Assembly (NCBI RefSeq): GCF_003415675.1
Contig: NZ_QFZK01000003.1
Location: forward strand, 62,001 to 126,000
DNA length: 64,000 bases
Origin: Rhodoferax lacus
GTDB lineage: Bacteria > Pseudomonadota > Gammaproteobacteria > Burkholderiales > Burkholderiaceae_C
Direction of reading: 5' to 3'
The notes beneath the pieces were generated by a model. The model searched no databases. It was not told the DNA's origin and saw nothing but the letters and a program-made list of their open reading frames with translations. Shown here in pieces: positions 1 through 8,600 of the stretch (position 1 is its first letter; every line of letters starts with the position of its first letter). The position numbers were made by a program, and so were the translations under genes.

Positions 1-2
1 GC

Positions 3-740
3 CCGGTGTGGGACGGCATCGACCTGCTGGTCACCCCCACGGCCAGCACCGCCTACAAGATTGCCGAGGTGGAGGCCGACCCCATCCGCCTGAATTCCAA
101 CCTGGGCCACTACACCAACTTTGTGAACCTGCTGGACCTGGCCGCCGTGGCCGTGCCCACCGGCTTCATGGGCGAAAGCATGGACCACATGCCCTGGGGC
201 ATCACCCTGGTGGCCCCGGCCGGGCAAGACCTGCCCCTGCTGGACCTGGCCGCGCGCCTGCACGCCCGCGCTGTGCCCATCGTGGGTGCCACGCGCCACG
301 CGCCGCACCGCCTGCCCGGGGCCACGCCCGACACCAAGCCCTTCCCCTCCGGACTGGTGCAGGTGGCCGTGTGCGGCGCCCACCTCAGCGGCCTGCCGCT
401 GAACGGGCAACTCACGCAACGCGGCGCGCAGCTGCTGCGCGCCACCAAAAGTGCGCCGTTCTATAAATTTGTGGCCCTGCCCGGCGGCCCACCCAAGCGG
501 CCCGGCATGGTGCGCGTGGCAGAAGGCGGCGGTGCGATCGCGCTGGAAATCTGGACCCTGCCCGCCAGTGAATTTGGCTCCTTCGTGGCCGGCATTCCCG
601 CACCCCTGGGTATAGGCACGGTGCTGCTGGAAGACGGCAGTGCGGTGCAGGGCTTTGTGTGCGAACACCATGCGCTACTCAATGCTGAAGACATCACGCA
701 CCTGGGAGGGTGGAGGGCGTATTTGGCGCAGCAGTCTTGA
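3..740 (+). CDS. atzF: allophanate hydrolase, C-terminal part (gene cut by window edge)
   Basis: This is the 3' end of a gene that starts before the window. Allophanate hydrolase splits allophanate into ammonia and CO2, the second step of urea use by urea carboxylase/allophanate hydrolase. The visible 245 residues hold the end of the amidase domain (GIDLLVTPTAS, then a stretch ending GITLVAPAGQD) followed by the separate C-terminal domain typical of AtzF (VAVCGAHLSGLPLN near residue 120, LEIWTLP, then FGSFVAGIPAPLGIGTV). The catalytic Ser-Ser-Lys part lies outside the window. The frame is open from base 3 to the stop at 738-740. A glutamyl-tRNA amidotransferase-like amidase is less likely because of the C-terminal domain. 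Confidence 0.88.
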   Translation, partial: PVWDGIDLLVTPTASTAYKIAEVEADPIRLNSNLGHYTNFVNLLDLAAVAVPTGFMGESMDHMPWGITLVAPAGQDLPLLDLAARLHARAVPIVGATRHAPHRLPGATPDTKPFPSGLVQVAVCGAHLSGLPLNGQLTQRGAQLLRATKSAPFYKFVALPGGPPKRPGMVRVAEGGGAIALEIWTLPASEFGSFVAGIPAPLGIGTVLLEDGSAVQGFVCEHHALLNAEDITHLGGWRAYLAQQS

Positions 741-936
741 TCTGCCTGTTGCCGGGTATCTGCGAAGTCGAGATCGCTCCCGCGCACTACCCATCATTGC
801 ATCGCAGCGGTCGCGGCCTTTCTTCGGCGACAGCTTTCTGCTTGCCAATTTTCTTGCGGAGCTGAAGTTGTTCTTGGCATGGGGTAAAGCGGCATAGCGC
901 CGTCATCAGGTCTGGCTTGGCACAAATGGCCAATTT

Positions 937-946
937 TTACCCGGGT
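937..946. promoter_or_regulatory. candidate operator box 1 (TTACCCGGGT)
   Basis: The 10 bases are the exact reverse complement of the box at 967-976, and both contain the 8-bp palindrome ACCCGGGT. The centres are 28 bp apart. This copy lies just upstream of the -35 element at 951-956. A repressor dimer bound to each box would bracket the promoter. The MarR protein encoded at 2033-2467 is the obvious candidate ligand, by inference only. Confidence 0.5.
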
Positions 947-950
947 GTTA

Positions 951-979
951 TTGACGAAATAATTTAACCCGGGTAATAT
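951..979 (+). promoter_or_regulatory. sigma-70 type promoter for the DUF2239 operon
   Basis: TTGACG at 951-956 and TAATAT at 974-979 are separated by exactly 17 bp, which is close to the consensus for the housekeeping sigma factor. Transcription would begin near 986, about 24 bases before the GTG start at 1010. The -10 element overlaps the second ACCCGGGT box, so binding there should block RNA polymerase. Confidence 0.65.
967..976. promoter_or_regulatory. candidate operator box 2 (ACCCGGGTAA)
   Basis: Exact mirror image of the box at 937-946. It lies in the promoter spacer and its last three bases overlap the -10 hexamer at 974-979, a classic repressor position. Confidence 0.5.
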
Positions 980-1009
980 TCGTCCATCCAAATCAAAACT
1001 GATCTCACT

Positions 1010-1648
1010 GTGACTGATACCGCTACGCCTTCCTACACCAGCTTTAACGGCCACAAGCGAATTGCCTCTGGCAGCTTGGCGGTCAATGCATTGGCTGTGA
1101 AACACGCTCTGGAGTCCGATGGTCCCACTCCGCTGCTGACCTTCTGCGACCAGACGGGCCAGGTTGTCGATATCGACATGCGGGGCAGCGATGCCGAGAT
1201 GTTGGCCCGTCTGCCGCCGGAGGGGCCCCAGCTTCAGGAAAGCGGATCGGCATCGGTCAGTTCCGGGGAATCGGGTGAGCCACGTGGCCGTGGTCGGCCC
1301 AAGCTTGGGGTTGTCGCGCGGGAAGTCACGCTGCTGCCACGCCACTGGGACTGGTTGACTGCACAGCCGGGCGGTGCCTCGGTGACTTTGCGCAAACTGG
1401 TTGATGAGGCACGCCGGGCCAATGTGGACCGGGCCCGGCAACGCCAGGCAAATGAATGTGCCTACCACTTCATGTCCACCATGGCTGGGGATATGGCCGG
1501 TTTTGAAGAGGCCTCGCGGGCGCTGTTCGCAAACGATGCGGAAAAGTTCCGCCAACAGACAGAAGCCTGGCCGGCCGACGTTCGCGATTACGTCCGGTAC
1601 CTGGCTTACCCGCTGTCGCTGCCAGACGTGTCCTCACTTGCGCGATGA
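1010..1648 (+). CDS. DUF2239 family protein
   Basis: 212 residues, first gene of a probable four-gene operon. I recognise the uncharacterised DUF2239 family from the N-terminal YTSFNGHKRIASG, the GRPKLGVVAREVTLLPRHW block near residues 95-115, QPGGASVTLRKLVDEARR directly after it, and a C-terminal FMSTMAGDMAGFEEASRALF segment. The central GRGRPKLG run looks like an AT-hook-like basic patch, and the block after it could fold as a small DNA-binding helix bundle; this is inference. No signal peptide or membrane segment is visible. The start is GTG with no obvious Shine-Dalgarno sequence, consistent with a very short leader. The biochemical role of the family is unknown to me. Confidence 0.85.
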   Translation: MTDTATPSYTSFNGHKRIASGSLAVNALAVKHALESDGPTPLLTFCDQTGQVVDIDMRGSDAEMLARLPPEGPQLQESGSASVSSGESGEPRGRGRPKLGVVAREVTLLPRHWDWLTAQPGGASVTLRKLVDEARRANVDRARQRQANECAYHFMSTMAGDMAGFEEASRALFANDAEKFRQQTEAWPADVRDYVRYLAYPLSLPDVSSLAR

Positions 1649-1673
1649 CCCATTGAGACAAACAGGATCAACG

Positions 1674-2036
1674 ATGACAAACAATAAAGCACTGAAACGT
1701 CAGTACCTGGAGACGACAACCCGAGCCGGTGTCTATGCGATCCGCAACCAGATCACAGGCCGGGCGCTGGTTGCCGGAAGTACGAACGTACAGGGCACAC
1801 TCAACCGACATCATTTCGAATTGCGGCATAGCCAGCATCGCAATACGCGGCTTGCGCAGGATTGGGTCGAACATGGCGAGAACAGCTTTCTCTTCGAGGT
1901 GCTCGACAGAGTCAAACCCAGCGAAGACCCCGCGTTCAATGCCGCACAGGAATTGGACATGCTGGTGAGCCTGTGGCGCCAGGAAATCCCGTGTCACGGC
2001 GCACTCGGCTACGACGAGCCGGGGAGTAAACCGTGA
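1674..2036 (+). CDS. GIY-YIG domain protein
   Basis: 120 residues from the ATG at 1674, preceded by an AGGA-containing stretch. The sequence GVYAIRN, LVAGSTNVQGTLNRHHFEL and NTRLAQDWVEHG follows the small stand-alone GIY-YIG nuclease fold: GVY stands for GIY, VAG for YIG, followed by an R/H-rich helix and a phenylalanine-rich strand. Whether it cuts DNA is unknown. It follows the DUF2239 gene by 25 bp and its stop overlaps the start region of the MarR gene, so the genes are likely co-transcribed and translationally coupled. Confidence 0.8.
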   Translation: MTNNKALKRQYLETTTRAGVYAIRNQITGRALVAGSTNVQGTLNRHHFELRHSQHRNTRLAQDWVEHGENSFLFEVLDRVKPSEDPAFNAAQELDMLVSLWRQEIPCHGALGYDEPGSKP

Positions 2037-2467
2037 TGAACACGCATCTCGATTTCTGTTTGGCACTGCACCATGCCCACGCCAGCCTGCAACGCAAGCT
2101 TGACGACGCGTTGGGGCTCTACCACGGCATCAGTTTCAACGACTTTGCGTTGCTGAATTTGCTCGCGCAAGCGGACGGTGGTCGGGTAAGCATCCCGGAC
2201 CTGGTGCGGCCGCTGGGTCAGCCTCCATCGGCTGTGCTGCGTCAGTTGATCTTGCTCGAAAAGGTAGGCCTGGTGGTGCGCGAGGGCGCGGGTAGCGATC
2301 GTCAGGCCGTGCTTCGCCCGGCCGGTCGTGCGTTGGTGAACACCGCGCGCGAAACGGCCGACAGCCTGTGCACCGAAGCCGTCGCCTCCATCGCCCCCGC
2401 TGTGGTTGCCACGGTGTCCGCAGCACTGGTAACGCTTGCGAGCACGTCCAGCCTGGCGCTTTCATGA
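2033..2467 (+). CDS. MarR-family transcriptional regulator
   Basis: 144 residues. A winged-helix MarR pattern is visible: an N-terminal dimerisation helix, then FNDFALLNLLAQADGG, a recognition region IPDLVRPLGQPPSAVLRQLILLE and the wing GLVVREGAGSDRQAVLRP, followed by a C-terminal dimerisation helix. The usual DxR wing motif is present as SDRQ. GTG at 2033 and ATG at 2036 are adjacent possible starts; both overlap or abut the stop of the GIY-YIG gene. It probably regulates its own operon through the two ACCCGGGT boxes near 940 and 970. The ligand is unknown. Confidence 0.87.
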   Translation: MMNTHLDFCLALHHAHASLQRKLDDALGLYHGISFNDFALLNLLAQADGGRVSIPDLVRPLGQPPSAVLRQLILLEKVGLVVREGAGSDRQAVLRPAGRALVNTARETADSLCTEAVASIAPAVVATVSAALVTLASTSSLALS

Positions 2468-2512
2468 GCAACGCAAACCGCGCGATACACGAACATTTAA
2501 GGACCACAGGCC

Positions 2513-3481
2513 ATGCCCAAAATTAAAGCGAACGGGATTGAAATTGCATACGATTGCTTTGGCAATACCGACGCGCAAGTGGTTCTGCTGATTTCCGGTC
2601 TGGGTACGCAGATGATTCGCTGGAGTGAACCGTTTTGCCAGATATTGGCAAACCAAGGCTTTAGCGTGATTCGCTTTGACAGCCGCGACGCTGGCCTCTC
2701 AACCCACTTCGATAGCGCGTCTACGCCCGATTTCGCTGCAATTTCCGACGCAGTATCCCGTGGCGAAGCGCCCCATGTGCCTTACACACTCTTCGATATG
2801 GCGAAGGACGCTATAGGACTGCTTGATGCGTTGAAGATCAGACAGGCGCACGTGGTGGGGCGATCCATGGGCGGCATGGTTGCACAACTGATGGCCAGTG
2901 AACATGCTGAACGCGTTCTGTCTCTGGTGTCCATGATGTCGAGCACTGGCAATCGCGATCTGCCGCAGGCCAGTCCTGCAGTGATGGCAGCGATGACATC
3001 GCCCGCGCCCCATCCGTTAAAGGACGAACAGGCCTATCTCGCACATTGCGTAGCCTTTTCTCAGGTGATTGCCGGGCGGGGCTATCCGGTCGACGTTTCT
3101 GCACAACGCGATCAAGCCTTGGCGGAAGTCAAACGCGCCTACAACCCGAGCGGGTTCTGGCGGCATATCGCAGCCATCGCAGCAACCGGCGACTTGAGAG
3201 CACGACTGGCCAAAATAAGTGCTCCGACGCTTGTGTTGCATGGCTCAGACGACCCACTGGTTTCCCCGGAAGCCGGGAGGGACACGGCAGCCCATATTGA
3301 TGGAGCTGAGCTACGCATCGTCGAGGGAATGGGCCACGATTTACCACCAGCGCTTTTTGGGTTGGTGGCCACAGCCATCGCAGATAACGCACGCCGTATG
3401 TTCAACCATGCGAACCAGGTACCCCCGTGCGCAGAGGAACGTCGACGAATGTCCGCAGGCGTGCTTCTTGGAGCCTGCTGA
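2513..3481 (+). CDS. alpha/beta-fold hydrolase
   Basis: 322 residues of the alpha/beta hydrolase superfamily. The nucleophile elbow is VVGRSMGGM with Ser near residue 118, the oxyanion region is LISGLGTQ, an acid lies in LVLHGSDDPLVSP and the catalytic His in GMGHDLP. This resembles the RdmC/EstA-like esterase group found in proteobacteria; the substrate cannot be told. No signal peptide, so cytoplasmic. It closes the DUF2239 operon, 45 bp after the MarR gene. The last 20 or so residues (after RRMFNH) look unlike the family and could result from a frameshift or read-through of a lost stop. Confidence 0.85.
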   Translation: MPKIKANGIEIAYDCFGNTDAQVVLLISGLGTQMIRWSEPFCQILANQGFSVIRFDSRDAGLSTHFDSASTPDFAAISDAVSRGEAPHVPYTLFDMAKDAIGLLDALKIRQAHVVGRSMGGMVAQLMASEHAERVLSLVSMMSSTGNRDLPQASPAVMAAMTSPAPHPLKDEQAYLAHCVAFSQVIAGRGYPVDVSAQRDQALAEVKRAYNPSGFWRHIAAIAATGDLRARLAKISAPTLVLHGSDDPLVSPEAGRDTAAHIDGAELRIVEGMGHDLPPALFGLVATAIADNARRMFNHANQVPPCAEERRRMSAGVLLGAC

Positions 3482-3530
3482 CACCGCAGGTATCAATTTG
3501 CTGCCTTGCCATTCCTATGCAATTCTTGGC

Positions 3531-3611
3531 CGCCAGCAGCAGTCCGAATTTATTGCGCGGGGCATGCGTGCAAATGAACAGGCACGCCAGACCGGTGTCT
3601 ATCATCCAGCC
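3531..3611 (+). pseudogene. possible antitoxin-like coding remnant
   Basis: In one plus frame this stretch reads SEFIARGMRANEQARQTGVY, which resembles the C-terminal helix of small antitoxins of the ParD/CopG or prevent-host-death type. No start codon, partner toxin or full domain is present. It would be a remnant at best, between two convergent genes. Weak support. Confidence 0.2.
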
Positions 3612-5689
3612 CCAGGCCCCGTCTGCACAATCTTCTCGCGCGGCCCGTCGGCAATGATGCGCCCGCCATCCAGCACCACCACGCGCTGCACGGCGGCCAG
3701 CATGGTGGCGCTGTGGGTGGTCATGATGAGCACGTCTTCAGGAGCCAGCAGGCGGTTGATGTGGGTGGCCAGCAGGCGTTCGCCGTCGGGGTCCAGGCCC
3801 AGGGTGGGTTCGTCCAGCAGCAGGATGCGGCAGGGCTGGGCCAGGGCGCGGGCCAGGGCCACCTTTTGGCGCTGGCCGCCAGACAGGTTGCTGCCATGGG
3901 GGCTGAGCTGCATGCCCAGGCTCATGCGGCCTTTTTGCAGTTCCTCATCCAGGCCCGACACGGCCAGGGCCTGCACAAAGCGTTGCGTGTGGGCGGCACT
4001 GCCGGCCACCAGGATATTGCTCTCCAGCGTGCCGGCAAAAATGGCCGGGTCCTGTGCCTTCCAGGCCAGCCAGCGCGCACGGTCGGCCGGTGCAATGTCG
4101 TCCAGGGCCAGACCGTCGAACAGGATCTGTCCGGAGTCGGCCTGACTCAAACCTGCTATGCAGCGCAACAGCGTGGACTTGCCCGCACCCGGCTTGCCCA
4201 GCAGCGCAATGCGCTCGCCCGGGCGTATGGTCAGGCTGATGTGGTCCAGCGCGGTGGGACGGTCCTTGTAGGCCTTGGTCAGGCCCACCACGGCAATCTG
4301 GCCGTGCACGCTGGGGCGGGCCGTGGTCTCGTGCGGCTGCACCGGGGCCAGGCTGGCGTCCATGCGCGCGGCGGCGCGCTCAAAGTCTTTCCACTTGCCC
4401 ACCACGGTAAACAGCGAGGTGACCAGCGACATGGCGCGCGAGGTCAGCAGGTTGGCCGCAATCAGGCCGCCCACAGACAGCAGCTTGGCATTGACCAGAT
4501 AGGCACCGGCGCACAGCATGGCAATGGTGGAAAAGCTCAGCATGCCCGCGGCCACGATGCCGATGTGGCCATTGCTCAGGCGGCGCTGGCCCTCGACCTC
4601 GGCCGACTGGTCCGACAGCTCTCGCCAATGCCGCACAAAGCTGCCAGCGCCGGGCACGGTGCGCACCACGTCCAGGGCCTGCAGCATCTCGCCCATGTAG
4701 CTGAGCTTGCGGGTGACCTGCTTTTCGGCTTCGCGGCCCAGCCGGTTGTTGCGCATCTGCACGGCGTAGCCGATGCCGCTGTACAGCAACACCAGCAGGG
4801 TGGCCACAATCGCCAGCGGCCAAGCCACCAGGGCCACCACCAGCAGGTACATCAGCAAAAAGGGCAGGTCGGCCAGCATCAGTAAATAGGTGGACGACAC
4901 AAAGTCGCGCGAGCTGCTCAGGTCGCGGTAGTTGGACAGAAACCGGGCCACGCCGCTGCCCACGTCCTTTTGCGCCACCAGCCGCTCCCACAGGTTTTCG
5001 TCGCTGCGCCGTGCCAGGTCTTCGGACACGCGCTCCATGGACCAGGCACGCACCAGGCGCAGCGCGGTGTCGGTCACCAGGTAGATCAGCATGCCGATCA
5101 CCAGCGCCCACAGGGTCTCGAACACGCCGTTGTTCACCACCTTGTCATAAACCAGCATGGAGAACACCGGCAGCAGGAGCTGCCCGCTGTTGACCAGGAA
5201 GCTGGCCAGACCCACCTCGGCCCAAGCCCGGCGGAACTGCGGCCACAGCGCGGCAAGCGAGCCGAAGCGCTGCGTGGCGGGCGCCTCTGGCAGGTACAGC
5301 AGCAGCGCCTGCACGCTCAGGGCGCGGTCGGCATCCGACAGGTCCTGGCTGGGCTCGCCCAGTGCGTTGAGGGCTTGCCAGCGCTGGTCCTGGTGGCGCA
5401 GCAGCACGAGGCCGCCGGCGGACAGGCGCACGATGGCCAGGTCGCCGGGCAGCTCCAGAACCTCGGACAACAGGCCCTGCTTGTGGCGCGCGGGCAGGCC
5501 CGACACACCTGCGCTGCGGGCTTGTTCACTCCAGGTGTCGGGTTGGTCCAGCAGGGCCGTCAGCAGGGCTTGCAGGCGCGTGGCCAGGGCGCGGTCGGCA
5601 CCGCAATGCCCGTCGATGGCGGCCAGCACCGCTGTGCGGTCCATGCCAGAAGGAGGGGGAGGGGAACTGCTGATTGCCGCGTCCGTCAT
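3602..5689 (-). CDS. type I secretion ABC transporter (permease/ATPase)
   Basis: 695 residues; inner-membrane exporter that should move the adjacent RTX protein. An N-terminal region of about 140 residues looks like the catalytically dead C39-like domain of LapB/HlyB-type exporters. A membrane domain of six helices follows (about 155-420). The ATPase domain has Walker A GKPGAGKST, signature LSGGQRQK, Walker B ILLLDEP and the switch histidine in MTTHS. The ATG at 5689 overlaps the TGA of the RTX gene by one base, so the two are translationally coupled. An in-frame extension upstream of 5689 only overlaps the RTX coding region and is not real. It is the last gene of the six-gene operon. Confidence 0.9.
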   Translation of the reverse strand: MTDAAISSSPPPPSGMDRTAVLAAIDGHCGADRALATRLQALLTALLDQPDTWSEQARSAGVSGLPARHKQGLLSEVLELPGDLAIVRLSAGGLVLLRHQDQRWQALNALGEPSQDLSDADRALSVQALLLYLPEAPATQRFGSLAALWPQFRRAWAEVGLASFLVNSGQLLLPVFSMLVYDKVVNNGVFETLWALVIGMLIYLVTDTALRLVRAWSMERVSEDLARRSDENLWERLVAQKDVGSGVARFLSNYRDLSSSRDFVSSTYLLMLADLPFLLMYLLVVALVAWPLAIVATLLVLLYSGIGYAVQMRNNRLGREAEKQVTRKLSYMGEMLQALDVVRTVPGAGSFVRHWRELSDQSAEVEGQRRLSNGHIGIVAAGMLSFSTIAMLCAGAYLVNAKLLSVGGLIAANLLTSRAMSLVTSLFTVVGKWKDFERAAARMDASLAPVQPHETTARPSVHGQIAVVGLTKAYKDRPTALDHISLTIRPGERIALLGKPGAGKSTLLRCIAGLSQADSGQILFDGLALDDIAPADRARWLAWKAQDPAIFAGTLESNILVAGSAAHTQRFVQALAVSGLDEELQKGRMSLGMQLSPHGSNLSGGQRQKVALARALAQPCRILLLDEPTLGLDPDGERLLATHINRLLAPEDVLIMTTHSATMLAAVQRVVVLDGGRIIADGPREKIVQTGPGAG

Positions 5690-8600
5690 CAGGCCGTCTG
5701 CCAATGGATCTGTGCCACCTGCGCGCCCGCATTGAACACCAGATAGTCGGTGCCGCCGGACACTGCAAAGCTCTGCACGGTTTCGCCCGCGGCCACGCCG
5801 ATGTTGAGGGTGTCGCCCGTGTCGGCCTTGATCCACATCTGCGAGCCGTTGCCACCATCGACAAAGTTGCGCACATCCACGCTGGCGATGTCCAGGCGGG
5901 TGTTGGTGCCGTCCTTGAGGTTCAGGATTTCCATGTTGTCGCTCACGGCGGCCAGGGTGGACAGGCTGTAGGGGGAACTGGTCAGCCCGGAGAGTTGCAC
6001 CGTGTCGCCTCCTCCGATCAGCACCTGGGTGTTGCCCTGGCCGTTGATGCGCGTGGGCAGGTTGGCCGTGGCGATGTCCACCAGAAACAGGTCGTCACCG
6101 CTGCCGGCAACTGCCGTGTCCTTGCCCGAGCTCACGTCAAAAATATTGTTGCCGCTGCTGGAGCCCGATATGGAGATGTTGTCATTGCCGGCACCCCCCA
6201 CAATGGTGTTGCCCAGGGAGTTACCCACCAGGGTGTCGTTGAACCCCGAGCCGGTCAGGTTCTGTATGCCCGAGAAGGTGTCGCCCTGGGCATCGCCCAC
6301 GGTGCCGGTTCCTGTGGCCAGGTTGGCTGTGACACCAGCGCCCGCTGTGGCATACGACACCGTGTTGATACCGGCACCACCTATCAGTTGGTCGGAGCCC
6401 GCCCCGCCGATCAGCAGGTCGTTGCCATCACCGCCATCCAGTACGTTGGGGCCGGTGTTGCCAGTCAGCACATCGTTGAAGGCCGAGCCCTGCAGGTTCT
6501 CGAAGTTGGTGAGCACGTCGCCGGCCGCGTCGCCACCAGTGTTGGTGGCACCGGGCAGCAGGCTGACGTTCACGCCGGCCGATGAGCGCAGGTAGCTGGC
6601 CGTGTCGGTGCCGACGGCACCGTTCAGGGTGTCGGCCCCCTGGCCCCCTTCAAACAGGTTGTTGCCGCCGTCACCGGTCAGGTTGTCCGCAAAAGCCGAG
6701 CCCAGGATGTTCTCGAAATTCGACAGGCTGTCACTGCGCGTGCTGCCCACGGCGCCGCCGGTGGCGTTGATGCCACCGTTGCTGAAGTTGACGGTCATGG
6801 CCCCGGTGGCGCCGCTGTAGTCCACGGTGTCCACGCCACCCAGGCCGTTCATCGCATTGCTGCCCAGGCCGCCATTGAAGGTGTTGTCGCCGCCATCACC
6901 GGTCAGGGTGTCGTCGAAGGCTGAGCCGATGGCGTTCTCCATGCCGCTGAGCACATCGCCCGCCGCATCGCCCAGGGTGCCCGTGCCGTTGATGGTCACG
7001 GTGACTGCGCTGGTGGCGCTGGCATAGGAGGCCGTATCCAGGCCCGCGCCGCCCACCAGGGTGTCAGCCCCGGCGCCGCCCACGAGCACATCATCACCGT
7101 TGCCGCCGTCGATGCGGTTGGCATTGGTATCACCGATCAGGATGTCGCTAAAGGCCGAGCCGGTGATGTTCTCGAAGTTGCTGAGTGTGTCGATGCCTTC
7201 GCCGCCGGTGGACCCGGTGGCAATGCCCAGCACCACCGCGCCGGAAATATTCACGGTAACGCTGGCGGCAGAAAACGCATAGCTCACCGTGTCACCCACG
7301 GCGGTGTTGGCGCCTCCATTGAGCGTGTCATTGCTCAGGCCGCCTTCGATCACGTTGTCGCCGGCATCCCCTGTCAGCACGTCGCCATAGGCCGAGCCGA
7401 AGATGTTCTCAAAGTTGCTCAGCGTCTTGCCGTCCGAGCTGGAGCTGTTGAGCACCATGGTCACAAAGCCGGTGGCACTGGCGTAGCTGATGGTGTCGCC
7501 CACGCTGCTGTTGGCGTCGCCATTGATCACGTCAGCGCCTATGCCGCCATCGATCCAGTCGTCGCTGCTGCTGCCGGTGATGGCGTCTGCAAAGCGCGAG
7601 CCAATCACCTGCTCGATGCCGATCAGGGTGTCGGTGCGGCCGGTGCCGCCGCCGCCGGTGACCGTGCCGGCACCCCCCGCACCCAGGGTGATGGCCACCG
7701 CCGCAGTGGCACTGGCGTAGCTGGCGATATCAAAACCGGCGCCCCCGTTGAGGGTGTTGATGCCGGTGCCGCCATCCAGCACATTGTTGTTGCCGTCGCC
7801 CAGCAGGGTGTCGTTGAAGCTGGTGCCGGTCAGGTTTTCAATGCCGAAGAACTGGTCGCCTGAGGCGTCATTGGTCTGGGTGAAGGAGCCGCTGTTCGAC
7901 AGGTCCACCAGCACACCCGCAGTCGAGTGGATGTAGGTCACGGTATCCACGCCCAGTCCGCCCTTGAAGATGTCGGCGCCGCCCAGGCCTTCCAGGGTGT
8001 CATCACCGGCACCGGCATCCACTACATTGGCATTGCCGTTGCCAATCAGTACGTCGTTGAAGGCTGATCCGGTAAGGCCGTTGATGTTGCCGTTGTAGGT
8101 GTCGCCCGCGGCGTCGCCGGTGGCAGACACGGCTGGGCCCACCGTGAAGCTGGTGGTCAGGGTGGCGGTGACGCCCACGCCCGCGCCGGTGGTGATGCCC
8201 TGGGCCGCCAGGTAGCTGTTGCCGGCGTTGGCATAGCTGGCAAAGGAGAGGGTGGAGTTGGTGCCCTGGATCTGGTCATTGCCCTTGAAGCCCTCGAGCA
8301 GGCCGCGGCCGTTGATGATGTTGTCACCGCCGTTGCCGTACAGGAAGTCGCCGGTGGCGCCCTGGATATTCTCAAAGTTGGTCACCACGTCACCCGCAGC
8401 CTCGCCCACCATCACGATGCCCATGGCGGCGTTTTGCGCAGCCGTCAGCAAGGACGCCGTGGTGGAATTGCTGACGTTGAAGTTCACCGCGTCCAGCAGG
8501 TAGGTGTCTATGCCCAGGCCACCGTCCAGAATGTCGGCGCCAGTCCAGCCGCGAATGGTGTTGTTGTTGGCGTCACCAATGATCACGTCGTTGTAGTTGC

